In this document: positions 46,321 to 58,972 of the stretch, piece after piece
Layout of the letters: every line of letters begins with the position of its first letter
Numbering within the stretch: the first letter of the stretch is position 1
DNA from: Daedaleopsis sinensis
Lineage: Eukaryota > Basidiomycota > Agaricomycetes > Polyporales > Polyporaceae
Assembly (NCBI GenBank): GCA_033807695.1
Contig: CM066309.1
Span: 1,798,001 to 1,862,000 of the forward strand
DNA length: 64,000 bases
Reading direction: 5' to 3'
Notes under the pieces: generated by a model
What the model saw: the letters and a program-made list of their open reading frames with translations, nothing else
What the model was told of the DNA's origin: nothing
The model's database searches: none
Translations under genes and position numbers: made by a program

Positions 46321-46444
46321 TGTGCTGAGCGAGGGTGGTGTAAATGAGAGGACGCGAAGAGCGACTGGTTGGTGAGTTTAGGGAGGAGAGAAGAGCTTGA
46401 TAGACCTGAAGAGCCTGAGGACCCTACCCCGCTCCTCCCCATAC

Positions 46445-46451
46445 CTTTATA
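46445..46451 (-). promoter_or_regulatory. TATA box of hydrophobin 6
   Basis: TATAAAG on the minus strand, 125 bases before the ATG. Confidence 0.5.
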
Positions 46452-49400
46452 CAGCCACGAGCCGCGCTAACGACTCGTCCTCGAACATAGATTCGGAACT
46501 CCGCAGTGGGCCTATGGGGCGCGGGCGCATCACGCCGGCTTCTCGATGCAAAATTTTTGGCCGTGGATGACAGCGGAGCGATAGGGCGGGTCGGATATTG
46601 TGGGCCCTGTAGCGCGACCCTGACAGCACGCGCACCCGTCGAAGGCTTCCTTTCCTGCGAAGGCCGCGATTGCAACAACGGCTGCGGGCGCGCCTGGACG
46701 TTCAACACATTTCCGCTCACCATCCAGCAGATGCCATCCGCAAGACCAGTGCAGCCACCAGATCTTCCAGGCTTCAATCCGCATCGGTGCGCCCGTCCAG
46801 CACCTTCCAACACTCGCGATTCAAAATGAAACGCGTCCCCGGCCGGTGATCTGTTCTCAACTCGGTTGGGGGGCCGTGATGCGCCACTGGATCGTCAGCT
46901 CCAGCTTCGACTCTCGAGCTCTCCGACGGCGTCCGTGAACAATCCAATCAGCTTGTCTTTGGACCGCACCAGAATCAGGATGACTGACCACAACTTCGCG
47001 CATTCTCCCGGTATCGGTGTTCCGAATTTCCATCTCTGCCATCCACGCGCCCGCCGCCCGAATACTTGTAATCCCCGCCCTTCGACCCTCAAAGCTTCAT
47101 TGGGCGACTGTCAAAAGGCTCTCGGCGCAGCCGAGACATTTGACGGGAGAATCTGCGCACAAACAGCGCACGCGCGTGATGCCGTGTTTAATTCTCTGCT
47201 GGCGCTCATCTAATTCCCCCGAGGCTGAGGAGCCTCGACACCACGACGCATCTTCAGCTCCAGCAGTTGAATTCGTGGATCGTACCAGATCGTACCATAC
47301 CGTACGAACATACAATGCGGGTTCCTGAGACGTGTATGGACCGCGAAGCGACGCAAGCTTTCTGGTGTAGGAGAGACACGCAGGAGTCGTGGCGTAGGAT
47401 CCGCTTGGCGGCATCTGTAGTTGGCAGGTATAACAAACGGAGGGATGGATGCAGGAAGACTTACGTGACCGTTTGCTGCGTAGAATATATGGATTGCACG
47501 GGTACAATGCCAGCGAAGCCCACACGACCAGCACTACACAGTGATCTCGCGTGCGGTCTTCCGCCAACCGCGGAGCGAGGAAGTTTTTTAGTCTTCAGGT
47601 ATCGTAGTACTAGTCTGACTCTCAGGATATTGGAAACGCGCGGCGGTCTAAAATATGGGTCAATCGGCTGTCATTTTAGATATAGGGTCATTTCGGCCGG
47701 TGTGGTGGGTCGTGGGCTGTCGGGACTCGTGTGTGTAATCAAGCGGATTTATGGAAGCTGTCTCGCAGACCATGATGCATGACTCATGAGTCGGGGTTTA
47801 TGCACTTGGGCCATCTGCGCGTCGACGATGTGACAGACCCGTACGTGTAAGGGCCGACCCGAGGCTACCGGCGCGGTAAGTTCATGCTATAGTGCGCGAC
47901 AAGTGCGCGAACCACTCACTTACTCCATGTCATCTCAGAGAGCCTGCAATATTCACGCTATATATGATGTTGTGACTTCGCTGAAGATCGACTTACCAAA
48001 GCTATATTACGACGTCAGCGACCAACGCGGCGTGAGTTGCTCGGACACGCTTTGACAGGACCCGTCGAAATTCTGTCATTGCCGCTTCGTTAACCTTGAT
48101 CGCGCGGCGCGGTCCATGCATCGATGATTGCAGTCTCAGGCGCATCCACGGAAGTCCACGGCCCACCATATATCCGCCGACTGTAACCCGCACAAGCCGC
48201 CTGTGTGGACCGTTTGGCACCCTGGCCGAGACGTGTCATCGTAAGAAGTAATCAATCTGCCTTGCGGACGCCCTCCTAGCGCTGAATGAGGAGATCGAAA
48301 TAGCATCGCGTCTCTGGCCCTTCCAGTGTACGTGAACCGCGTCTACAGAGGACAAGGAATCTTGGAACGTACTCGATGCCCCAGAAAAATCACGATGAAC
48401 GTAATGAGACACGTAGTCGAGTCTAGAGCAGAGATGCCTAGAAAAAGATGTTGCCACGGAGGGAGAGCGGAACGTATAGAATGGTCCTATGCATGGTAGG
48501 GTGTGCCTTTTAGTAACACGGAGAAGGATTCAAAAAGTTCACGTTCAGTAGGTAGAGCACTCTTGAACAAGACGCTCCCCTCTTGGAGGAAGCGCTGGAG
48601 GCCGCCGTAGAGGTGGATTTCTTCGAGACAAAGAGAGTACTAGTACTTACTGCGCAAGTTAAGATCGTAAAAACCAGAAGACCTTGATACAAGCGGGATA
48701 GGCAGCATCCCGAGCACGACTGCACGACCCTGCACGACCCCGCACTGATCAAGGGAAGCAAACTCCACCATCAATACCTCCAACCACCTCCAGGCTCCCG
48801 CGGTCTGATTCCGAGAGACCGACCAAAGCACCACTGATATCGATCACTGCAGCAGCAGCGAAATGCCGAGAGGGCGCTGAAAGATAAGTAAAATCTGTGC
48901 ATCAAATATCCTAGGCATAATACACGGACATAGTCTCCGAAGGTCTCCGGGCGCAAACAATGTAGACAGCTCGTAGACACCGATCAGAAACCGAGCTAAT
49001 TCGGAGATAGAAGTGGCTATTTGGGTTTGCGCGACAATCAGGGCATGGGCAAACATGACAGTGACGGCCATCGGGCGCGACGTACTCATAGTTCTAAATG
49101 ACGGGTTCGTCGTTGCAGGCTGCCGAACACGGCATGTAGCTCAGAATCGCGCCCCCAGCGTCGTGAGAGGAGTACGCAGGCCAACTGGATGGTCTGCCTC
49201 TCGCGGCAAGGGACGTTCAACAGGAGGTTCAGCTATACACTGCCACAGACGTAGCAGATCATCGGAAGCCCTCTGGGTGCAGTAGTACACCATTTCGTAT
49301 AGCGTACGGGCCAGGATAAGCGAGGTCTACGATTGCCACGTACAGTGTCCACGATCCGAACGAGCTTCACCGCTCAAGGCAGGTCCCTCTCTGCGCCTCA

Positions 49401-50560
49401 GCCTTAGGCAAGCTCACGGCATTCCCTGCGCGGAAGCTGCCATTCTCTCTGGGACACAAAGCGCGTGGGTTACGAGATGGCAAGTGCTTACCTGAGCGCA
49501 TGCGGGAAGAAGGACAGCACAAACGCGGCCTTGTGCGTTCAATGCGGCGGCTCTGCGCGACGCAGACCCCAAAAAATGAATCGTTCGACGTTCAGAGGTC
49601 TTCCAGTTCCTGGTCGCCAGTCTGGGAGGCTGTAAGTGGCGCCAGAGTCAGCAGGGAAGAATTTTGGCGCATAAAGCGGAGGTCTCCATGCAGCAGCGAG
49701 GGAGAACAGTAGGGAGCAGCAAGGAGCAGCCAGACGAGAGCCGGAGGTGGGACACATGCAGGACACATGTCAAGGTGACTTAGTGGCAGTATGTTTAACG
49801 CCTATAATTACCGGAAACAGCAAGTTACCGAGAGCCGGGATAGCCGGTGCGTCTTGCGTCTTGTAAGCGTTTAACCGCCCACAGCTTAGCAGAACCTCCA
49901 AGCACCTCATTCGCCCTCCGTTCACAAGGTCATAAACCTCTACACTTAGGTCAGTCTTCGCTCGTCGCTGAATATTACCCAACTCACATATGATGGAAAT
50001 TCTCATATGAAGGGCAGTTCAGCGTCGAGAATTGAGTCGGAAAGGGACTCGTTGGCAGATTTCAAAACGTTGACATTGATCAGCGTGAACAAGAGATGAA
50101 CTGACGGACTCTTTATCATCTTAGTACTCTGTTGAGTCTCTAGGTTGCACCTAATAAGTCGCTCTTAAACGTCATGACATTGATTGGCAACTTCGATATC
50201 GACATCCACGATGTGCTTGCTACTAGGTACTAGGCGGTCGTTTCTAACTTTTGTTTCCACTGTACAGGCAGACCCACATGTCTACGATTTGCTCATGATG
50301 AGTAGCTTGAGGTGCTACGATGCTAACCAACGAGCTCTATCATCGATGCTTATAGCCCACAGACGGCTTGAACATCGTCTTCCTCCTCACAGCTCCACCG
50401 TCGATCCATTCCTCACATCGCCCTCACTCCGACCCCGCATGCTCGAGTCCACGCCACCTCGGTCCGCCAGTCAAGCAAGACACTAGGCTGCGGCGAAATG
50501 CATCCAATCACAGCGCATCCCCGCTCCTTCTCCCTATGCTGGTGCGACGCCCTGCCCCAT
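46452..50560. other. Long stretch without a recognised gene
   Basis: Open frames at 46424-46813, 47267-47782 (the longest) and 48510-49089 match no family I know and lack consistent splice partners. No repeats or RNA genes were noticed. Confidence 0.4.
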
Positions 50561-51257
50561 TCGCACGCATTCATACACGCACACCGACACCGCAGTAGCG
50601 TCTCGGACAGCAGAACGCCGTCTATCTGTCTCCGACATGCCTTTCGGTGGGTGTGGTACGAGGCTTCTGTGTCGCCCGCACAATCCACCTCGCAACCGAC
50701 GATGCTACTATGCCGCGTACACCCGTCGTACGCCATCCAGCTCGAGCGGGGGTGTCGTGCTCATCCTACGCGGACCCGAACATCCCTCTGCGGAGACCCG
50801 TTGGTGTCGCACTACGGTGCTCGCTGGTGGTCTGCGCCCTTGCTGCACCGGCGGTGTGCTCTCACTGTCGCCTACGCACGAAACATATAAAAAGGTGAGC
50901 GGAGCGACCCTCAACCCTCAGCTCGAACAGCCCTCTCAGCAGTTTACAGCTACTCAACTCTCTCTCTCTCTCTCCACATCGCATCTCCATCGCCTCCCGC
51001 GACGACTCTTCCCAGCCGCATACCACAGTCCAAGATGTTCAGCCGCGTCCTCGCCATCTCCGCCCTCGCGCTCTCCACGGGCAGCATCCTTGCGGTCGCC
51101 ATCCCCAACCCGAGCGCTGCCGGGCTCCTCCCAGGACTCCCGGGACTCCCGGGACTCGGGGGTTCGACTGGAACTAGCACCATTAGCATCAAGCCCCAAC
51201 CGACCGCCGTCGCCCCGAGCCAGTGCAGCACCGGTGGCCTTAAGTGCTGCAACACGG
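50561..51257 (+). repeat. Tandem duplication, unit 1 (promoter and exon 1 of hydrophobin 7)
   Basis: Similar to 51971-52630 in the same orientation, from tcgcacgcat through the TATA box, leader and first exon. The two units lie about 1.41 kb apart. Confidence 0.8.
50886..50893 (+). promoter_or_regulatory. TATA box of hydrophobin 7
   Basis: TATAAAAA followed by ggtgagcgg, 142 bases before the ATG; the same box and flank occur at 52300. Confidence 0.5.
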
Positions 51258-51584
51258 TCCATAAGGTACGCTGCATCCCCGCGTTCTCACCAGCTCCTAA
51301 CACACTCATACCGCATCATATAGGCGAGCGATGCCTCGACCAATGCACTTCTCGGTCTCCTTGGTGTAGTGGTGCAAGGCGTCGACGCCCTAGTCGGTGT
51401 CAACTGCTCCCCGATCTCTCTTGTTGCGGTGTTGAGCGGCAACGCCTGCAGCGCCAACGCGGTCTGCTGCCAGGACAACAGTTTCGTAAGTGACACACTT
51501 TCGAACCTCCAGATTTCTTCGCACGTCTAACAGACCTTACAGGGCAGTCTCGTTTCTATCGGCTGCGTGCCCCTCAACCTCTGA
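51035..51584 (+). CDS. Class I hydrophobin 7
   Basis: Three exons (51035-51265, 51324-51485, 51543-51584) encode 144 residues. Between signal peptide and first cysteine lies a spacer of about 40 residues with a GLLPGLPGLPGLGG repeat and then TGTSTISIKPQPT. The core is CSTGGLKCC, VNCSPISLVAVLSGNAC, NAVCCQDNS and GSLVSIGC, ending VPLNL. The leader contains a CT run (about 50959-50974, ctctctctctctctct), common in fungal promoters near transcription start. Its promoter and first exon are duplicated downstream as a dead copy. Confidence 0.94.
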
Positions 51585-51970
51585 GATCTGAGGGCTTCGC
51601 AGTACGCACCACTTGGCAATCTCGGCGGCGGCACACATCATGCGTCCGCTCGCCGAGGACAACGGCACCGGTTCACTCGCTACACGGCCACCCCCCCTCT
51701 CGCTCGTTTTGTTCCGTGCTTGGACTTGTTCGGAGAGTTGAATAGTCGAGGATCTCTGTGTTCTCTGCTCTGATGCCCCGAGCTCAGTGTCACTCGTTTC
51801 ACATATTTATTGCACTGTCATTTGCCCACATTAATCGCCGCAGGAAGCTCGTGCCGCCTGAGCGCAAGCACTGAAGGGCCTTTTGGTTCCGGTAAGTGGC
51901 GCCGAGATGATCTACTTGCCGTACAAGCTCTCTAGAGGGCAGCCTCGCGCCCGCCCACTCAACCCACAAC
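51585..51970. other. 3' flank of hydrophobin 7
   Basis: Contains, at about 51861-51925, a stretch (gcgcaagcact, then ggtaagtggcgccgagatgat) that recurs at 52631-52695 just after the truncated hydrophobin 8. Confidence 0.5.
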
Positions 51971-52299
51971 TCGCACGCATCCATACACGGGCACCGACAC
52001 CGCAGTAGAGTCTCTGACAGCAGAACGCCATCCCTCCGTCTTCGACCCGCGGCCGCCTTTTCGGTGGGTGTGGCACGGGGGCCTCGAGTCGCCCGCACTC
52101 GCACCCGGCGATACTGCCACGCCGCGTACACCCATCGTACGCTATTCCGCGCGGGCGGGCGGGCGGTGGCGTCCTCACCCTGCGCGGACCCGAGCATCGG
52201 TCTGCGACGGCCCGTTAGTGTCGCACTACGCTGCTCGCTGGGGGCCTGCACCCGTACTGCCTGGCGGGGTGCTCGCACTGTCGCGCCGCGCACGACACG

Positions 52300-52307
52300 T
52301 ATAAAAA
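52300..52307 (+). promoter_or_regulatory. TATA box of hydrophobin 8 pseudogene
   Basis: TATAAAAA with the same flank as the box at 50886. The promoter looks intact, so the dead locus could still be transcribed. Confidence 0.45.
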
Positions 52308-52439
52308 GGTGAGCGGGGCGACCCTCAGCCCTCAGCTCGAACACGCCTCTCAGCAGTTCACAGCTCTCTTCCTCTCACCACATCGCATCTCCATCGCCTC
52401 CCGCGACGAGTCATCCCAGCCACATACCTCAGTCCAAGA

Positions 52440-52630
52440 TGTTCAGCCGCCTCCTCGCCATCTCCGCCCTCGCGCTCTCCATGGGCAGCATCCTTGCGGT
52501 CGCCCTCCCCAACCCCGGCAGCGCTACCGGGAAAGGGTAGACCCCGACCGGTACCGTCATCAGCAAGCCCCAGCCGACCGCCGTCACCCCGGGCTAGTTC
52601 GAAACCGGCGGCCTCCAGTGCTGCGACACA
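52440..52630 (+). pseudogene. Hydrophobin 8 pseudogene (exon 1 only)
   Basis: The first exon of a hydrophobin very like number 7: MFSRLLAISALALSMGSILA, then a shortened spacer. A stop comes after GSATGKG, a second stop precedes the cysteine block, and the first cysteine codon is changed (TTC). CC is still present in GGLQCC, after which all similarity to hydrophobins ends at gcgcaagcact, a sequence that also occurs in the 3' flank of hydrophobin 7. Exons 2 and 3 are absent. It is a truncated copy left by tandem duplication. Confidence 0.88.
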
Positions 52631-52941
52631 GCGCAAGCACTAGTACTGCAAGACCACTCGATTCGGATAAGTGGTACCGAGATGGTCTACTTACGGTCTG
52701 GTAGGTTTGCAAACACAGAGATGACTAGGAGACCCTTATAACTCAGGCTGACGAAACCCTTGAAGGGATCCGGGGGCCCTAGCCGTGTCTGATGAGTACC
52801 AACAATTCATGAGTATACGTTAACAACCGAAAACTATAACAAAGGAGGATATCGCATGTGCCAAACTAATACAACCAATCACAGCGTTCTTCCACCGCGC
52901 ACACCTCCATGCTCAGACGATCGAAAGCGAGCAGCAGCCGA

Positions 52942-53401
52942 TCAGAGCACGACAGGAATACAGCCGATGCTGATGAGACCGCCCTGCAATGCAAGTGATT
53001 TAGTTTACACACACGGCGGCGCAAATCAGGACGTACAAAGGAGTTGTTTTCGCAGCACACGGTCTGCGCCGAGCACTGGCCCCCGCCGATCGGGAGGACG
53101 TTGATCGGCGAGCAGCTGAGGCCGATGCTGCCGACGATGCCCTCTAGCACGATACCCAGCAGGGAGGCGAGGAAGTTCCCTTCATCGGAGTCGGGCTACA
53201 AAAGTCGTTAGCACCGGGAACGCGACTGCACAGGTTGCACACCGTGGACCGGGATCTTACCTTTACGGTGCTTTGGCAGCACTGGATCGCGCCGGTGTCG
53301 CAGGTCCCGCCGTCCTGCCCACCGCCACGGGGAACGATAAACGCGCCGACAGTAGTGGCGGCGACGAGGGCGGGAAGAACAAAGTTCAGACGGGCGATCA
53401 T
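52942..53401 (-). CDS. Class I hydrophobin 9
   Basis: Three exons on the minus strand (53261-53401, 53037-53195, 52942-52983) encode 113 residues. It is the most divergent intact member: the signal peptide is [20 protein letters not shown], the first cysteine is in CDTGAIQCC, and exon 2 begins PDSDEGNF. The core goes on [25 protein letters not shown] and GGLISIGC, ending IPVVL. The spacer is short and holds RGGGQDGG. Introns are in the standard places. An in-frame ATG 63 bases upstream exists, but it would put polar residues before the signal peptide. Confidence 0.93.
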
Positions 53402-56400
53402 GATTGCGGCCTGGTGTTTGAGGAGATGGCGGGGCTGGCCGGGGAGAGTCGTGTGTTGAGGCAACGATGGAGGAAAGTGGCTTGCTCACTGGAATACCAT
53501 CGTCGCGCCATGAGTGCCTTATGTACGGTCGGGTTGCACCGTGGTGGCCGTGTAGTCCTTCATGCAGCTGGAAGCGTCGGTGACATGCAAAAGGGGGCAC
53601 AAGGCGGGAAGCGGGGCCGGAAGGGCGGGGATGGTTCGGGAGGACTTGTCGATCGTCCGTGCCTGTTCACAAGTACTTTCTGTGCCAATAATCGCGGCTA
53701 AATTCGGTGCGACCCCCGAGCACAGAGGCACAGGTGTCGTGCAAATGTGAAGCCGTTGGTGGGACCGAACAAGCGTCACCGGAGTGTGCTCGGGAGCGGC
53801 GACCGCGGCCAGCACGGAGCACCAACGCCGCGTGCGCCCCTGTGCGGGCCATGCGAAGACGAACAGGACGTCTGCCAGAAGCGAGGGCGGGTGTTAGATG
53901 CAGCGGTTAGTACATCCAAGCTCCGTGCTCCGTCCGCCGCCGCCGCGCCGCCACCAGCAGGTCCTTGTCAGCAAAACGAGCCCCATCGTCGACTGTCCTG
54001 AACTAACCCGGTAAAATTCCTTTTGATTGCCTTCACGAAATGCACCGATCATGCGATGGCACCGTTCGGACGAAAGCGCTAGCGGCGTTTCGGTACTTTC
54101 TTTACTAACACCGACATCCCTACCACGCCCGAACTCCACCTGGACGTGGACATCCGAGGTTCGATTCTTCGTGTTCTGCGGCGGCGGGTAGGTTCGCATT
54201 CATCACACAGAACGATCTGAACGCAATCACCTTCGTGCCTATCGATACCTCACCACAGCTCAGTCACAGGTCTGGGAACAGAGAACCAGGACAGGGAATG
54301 TCGATGCTCACATGTGCCAAGATGGACAGATGGCGTGCGGCCGAATGCAGCACAAGGCGGGTGGGATCTTAACTCCTCGGGATAGAAACGCGGTTGGCAC
54401 CCGCCGAGACATCGGTCAAAGGCAAGTAGGACGGCGAGCTGCCAACCCATGGCAGCGATGCGAGAAGACCTGCACCGCCCGTCGGCATCCTGGGTCCAGC
54501 GGTCGGGCCCAGTATGTTCAGAACTTTGAAGCCTATCGTGCGAGTCCTGCGTGGTGTGGCTCCTCGGTCCAGTGACATATACCATGACGCACCGGCGCGG
54601 GCAGGCGCGGGCTGATCAGGCCCGCGAATGGCGCTCGAGACGGATACACATACACATCAGGCCCATTGGTCCATCCCAGGTCGGGTGGGTGCACTCTTAT
54701 TCGGTACAGGCTCGGGCCGTACACGGGCGGTTGCCCGTGTCCTCGCCGGGTACTGTACATTTGCGGGTACTGTTTGCTGCCGGGTGGTTCTGGTGAACGA
54801 CCTATGGTGGACGGCTGCAAAATCATGGTCAGCTCGCAAGATTATCCATGGCCACACGAATGCGGGGGGAGTGAGGGGAGCAGTGCCTACCTTGACCTTT
54901 CGCAGGGAGAAAGTACTCACCGCCGATGTCATTGTCCAACAGCAGTTGAATATCGCCTGCCGTAAACGACAGGATCTGCGGCGAACCCTACTGCCAGCTG
55001 GAGACCTATGACGGTGTACGCTGCGTGTACGGTCAGCGCATCAGCGCACCACCGCGGCCCCGTATGAGTATTGCCCGAACCTCCCACTGGCCACTGACGC
55101 AGTCGACTCCGCTGCCGCACGTCACCGAGCTCATCGCGGGGCAGAAGCCTGAGGAAGGCGAGGAAGAGGCGGAAGTGAACGCCAGCGGCCAGTGCACGCC
55201 GTCATACGAGTTCCTAGCCGCTGCATACCCGCACATGTGAGTCCTAGAAGCTGGAACCTTAATGTTGCGCACCTTACTGTGGAGACGTCTGACCGTGCGC
55301 TCTATTTCGTCTCGTAGACACCCACCATCGTCATCTCTGCGTTCGACGTCCTGTGTCGCAGGCGGTCGCTGTCGTCATCGTCCTGCGCTTCGTCTGTCCG
55401 TTCGCGCGGGGGGTGGTCATCAGACGGCCGTGCGATGGGGCGAGCGTCGTCGGTGGTGCCTGTGCGCCAACATCGACCTCAGTCCATGCGGTCGTCCGGC
55501 GGCCTGCGCGTCCGCACGATCGCACCTCTGAACTTTGAGCAGCATCCGCTTGGCACCCGCATAGTTGAACCTTCTGGTAGGACAAGTACCCCGTTCCTGG
55601 AAACCCGAGGCCTGAGCGCTGCGCGTGCACAGCGGCGGTGGAGAGCGCCCTGCCCGAGAGGCCGAGTCGCATCGAATTGTGCGCACCACCATAGGTGCAC
55701 GAGGCGAGGCGCAGAGACCCCAAGTTCGCATCCCTGACGCGGTGCCAGCGACCGTGGCCCGGAGCTCGCGTCGACGTCGGCGCCGTGCTTCGTGTGCCGA
55801 CTCGCAGAGGGAGGCCCGCTTCCCTGGCGGTCTCGAATCCCTTCGTCCCCAGGATAGCACGACCGCCATGCCTACGGTGCCCGTTCGATGCCCGATGCCC
55901 GCCTGCCGTCGAGGCTAGCCAGCGAGCGCGACCAGTCCAGTGCTTGGCTGGATCCGCGCAAGCAGCAGCGGGACTGCCAAATGCTGCACCCGGGGGCTGC
56001 CGGACAGCGGCACTGCCAGCAGCTCGCGGTCGCTCGCCTCCCTTCTTGCTTTCCGTTTGGTAAACGTAGGCAGAAAGTTCGCCGTGCATACGTACTCACC
56101 CGCCGCGATTCCCTGGCCCGTGTCAGTGCGAGCGTAAGCCGGCAGGCCGGCTCTGCAGCGTGACGGTCCCTCGCTCTTCCATGTCGGCTGGCGACTGGGT
56201 TGTCAGTGCGTCCCGCCGTAGCCGCATCCGGTATGTATCGTACGCCGGGACTCGAGACGCCGCGCAGAACAAGACCCGAACTTGAGGTCTGCGTCTGGAC
56301 TCTGCAGCCCGAACCATGGGCCTGGACCATAGAGCATGAGGGGGCTGACTGCATCCGAGGGGCACCAGGGGGGGCAAGGGATGTCCTGAAACAAGAGGCG

Positions 56401-57208
56401 CGACTAGTATGGGCGACGTCGAGGTCCACGGAGCAGAGACCCCCATGCGCCGGTATCCCCACATCGGGGTATAGACTCAGCTATGTGACTTGGGGCACGA
56501 CAGCGATCTGCGGGACACGCATCAATGAGTGAACAAGCTGGCGTTTCGCACAACTCACCTGTCCCGCCACTGGCAAGTCGCGCGGCCATCGCGGGACCAT
56601 GACGGACGCGGACGGGATGCCAGGGCCTGTAAGTACGCTGTCGGGCTCGGAGGAGCGTGCGTCACCGACCATCTGCGCTCTGACAGTGATGATTACAACG
56701 CAAGGTACCGCGACAGGCGCGATGCGACCTGCATTTGGCGGTACCGGGAGGAGCATGCGGACCACAGCGTGCGCGCGGTCGGCCCTTCGCCCCACCATCG
56801 CGAGCAAATTTTCGTGCGGCGGCCCCAGTTCGACGGAACTCTGCAACACCCGACTGGTGTGTGTTGTCGCGCCACGCAAGCAAGAGGCAATCGCGCGCAC
56901 GGCCGCAGTATACCTCACCCACGGGCTGGGGGCGGTCTGCGCACTCGCAGATCCAGGAGTGGGGGTGCTGTATTAGGCGCGAGCACGATTCGAATCGCCC
57001 CACCATCCGCGCCAACAAGAGTCCGCGCCATGGAAGCACACCGAGCGTCCGAAGTCCTCGTACCCGAGCTCACGCTTCGGATCGGGGCCCACGCGAGGCG
57101 GTACGTACGTGTCGTGTCGTCGACGTTGTCGGACCTGGCGATACCATATGCGGCGCCGTGCTCTGTCTGCTCGAAATGGTCGAGCATTCGACGCCCGTCC
57201 CTGCGCGG
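53402..57208. other. GC-rich stretch without a recognised gene
   Basis: Several overlapping long frames exist (the longest on the minus strand at 55331-56089), as expected for GC-rich DNA. Possible minus-strand splice signals occur at about 54915, 56095, 56558 and 56630, but no chain of exons gave a known protein. A plus-strand frame ends at about 55240 after an acidic stretch (KPEEGEEEAEV). It may hold one lineage-specific gene. Confidence 0.35.
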
Positions 57209-57215
57209 TATAAAG
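57209..57215 (+). promoter_or_regulatory. TATA box of hydrophobin 10
   Basis: TATAAAG, 123 bases before the ATG at 57338. Confidence 0.5.
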
Positions 57216-57337
57216 CCTGGGCGAGAGGACGATGGGGAGACCCCAGAGCAACCTCAGTCAGCTAGCACTCAGAGCCTATTCGACACTCAGAACTCACCTT
57301 TACCACACCAATCCCACCCCTCGCACATCAGACCAAC

Positions 57338-57835
57338 ATGTTTGCCCGCCTCGCCACCATCACCTCCGTCGTCTCCCTCGCTGTCCTTGCGGTCGCCACC
57401 CCCACGGGGAACCCCCCTCCCCCTCCCCCGCCCCCGCCCGCGTCCACCTGTTCTACCGGCCCCGTCCAGTGCTGCAACTCGGTCCAAAAGGTGGGTCGCT
57501 ATCGGATTTAGCTCCGCTATAGGTTGCTGCTACTGCGATAGCCGTGTTCTAACTCTTGTTTGTCCGCGCAGGCCAGCAACAAGGACGCCTCGTTCCTCCT
57601 GGGCTTGCTGAACATCATCGTCAAGGACTTGAACGTCCCTGTGGGCATCGGCTGCTCCCCCATCTCTGTTATCGGCGTTGGAGGCGGTACGTGCAAGTCC
57701 AACGCAGTGTGCTGCCAGGACAACAGCCATGTCAGTCATCACTCCCACTCTCCAGTGCTAAACCGTATACTCACTGGTCGTTTTCTGCAACAGGGCGGCT
57801 TGATCTCCATCGGCTGCCTCCCCGTCTCGCTCTGA
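57338..57835 (+). CDS. Class I hydrophobin 10
   Basis: Three exons (57338-57490, 57572-57730, 57794-57835) encode 117 residues. Between signal peptide and first cysteine is a run of nine prolines (NPPPPPPPPP), unlike any neighbour. The core is [34 protein letters not shown] and GGLISIGC, ending LPVSL. Hydrophobin 11, 1.65 kb downstream, is its decayed close relative. Confidence 0.95.
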
Positions 57836-58972
57836 GCAGACGGTCGAACACAAGATGCTGATACTGAAACTCGGAGAGGACGAAGAAACGGAGGAGCCCC
57901 CGAGAAGTGACTGCTGTGACGTACATGGACACATTCCGATCCTCACGAGTCCGTTAGCCTTGGCGTGTTGTGTCTCGAGTCCCTAGTCGTGTCGTGTCCT
58001 AACGAGCTTGTATGAAACGTGCCAGATATAAAAAGTGATCCTTTGCTCCGATTTGGCAGCATGTGTGCGATGGAGGTCATGCATACTATGACAAAGAATG
58101 TCATCATCACTCACTCTTGTCCGCCTCGAAACGGGGTTTGTTCATCCTATTCGGAGCAGGCGGAGCGCAGTACACGGAGGAGAGGCGGATTGCCCCCGAG
58201 TATTGTTAAGCCCTCGAACCACACGACAGCTAGAGTCGGTCTTCACGCAGACTTACGAATTTCGCTTCAAGGGCCAGCGAGCGGGCTAGATGAGTGTGGC
58301 AATATCAGTTTGCGCCATAGTCGATCCCTTATGCTAGCCATACCGAACCTTGTAGTGTAAGCCAAATAAATTAGCTAAGTTCATGTCATCAGTACACCTT
58401 GCGATCGGCGCAGAACAACATAGTGACTCACAGGACTCTCCAATAACAATAACTTCCAAAAAAGAGTTGTTCTTGAAAGGAGGGGTGCTTCGACCTTGAA
58501 GAAGCGCACAGGCCTTCCGCATCAGCCTAGACTCCGCATCAGGACAGTGTGCCGTGTATCGCGCGGCGATCCGAAATGTGTTGTGCAGTGCTCGCGATCG
58601 CAAACAATACGACTTGAAGGTACGCGAACACCCGTCCGTCGCGCTTCTGCAGCGTCTCTTCTTCCAGTGATATTCAAGATTCGGAGTTTGGTTTGCGACG
58701 GCAAAGCTTCTACATCGTCGTACATCATGCAACAGGGAAAAAGTGATCTCCGAAATCGCAACACGCACCGAATAGAAGCTGAGCGTAGTGTTCAATACTG
58801 TCGTCAAGGTGGTTGTAAAATCAGAGCGTCAGTGCTTCGTCCAGATTTTTGAGTCGTTCGACGCCACAAGCTAAACGGCCCGTCTAACAGGGTTCACAGA
58901 GGCAATAGCGGCCCAAATTAGCATAGATGAACGTTGATGAATCGATGACGGTGATGGAACCCGCTCTTAAGG
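57836..58972. other. Intergenic stretch, no gene seen
   Basis: No recognised gene; a minus-strand frame at 58334-58807 has no known match. Confidence 0.4.

Larger units (their letters stand above)
51971..52630 (+). repeat. Tandem duplication, unit 2
   Basis: Copy of 50561-51257; carries the TATA box (52300) and the dead first exon of hydrophobin 8. Confidence 0.8.

Noticed and set aside
47267..47782. Open frame of 171 codons in a gene-poor stretch
   Set aside because: No known domain, no signal peptide or helix pattern and no supporting neighbours; likely chance.
55331..56089. Long minus-strand open frame of about 250 codons
   Set aside because: Low-complexity translation rich in Arg, Ala and Gly with overlapping frames of similar length; it reads as a product of GC-rich DNA.
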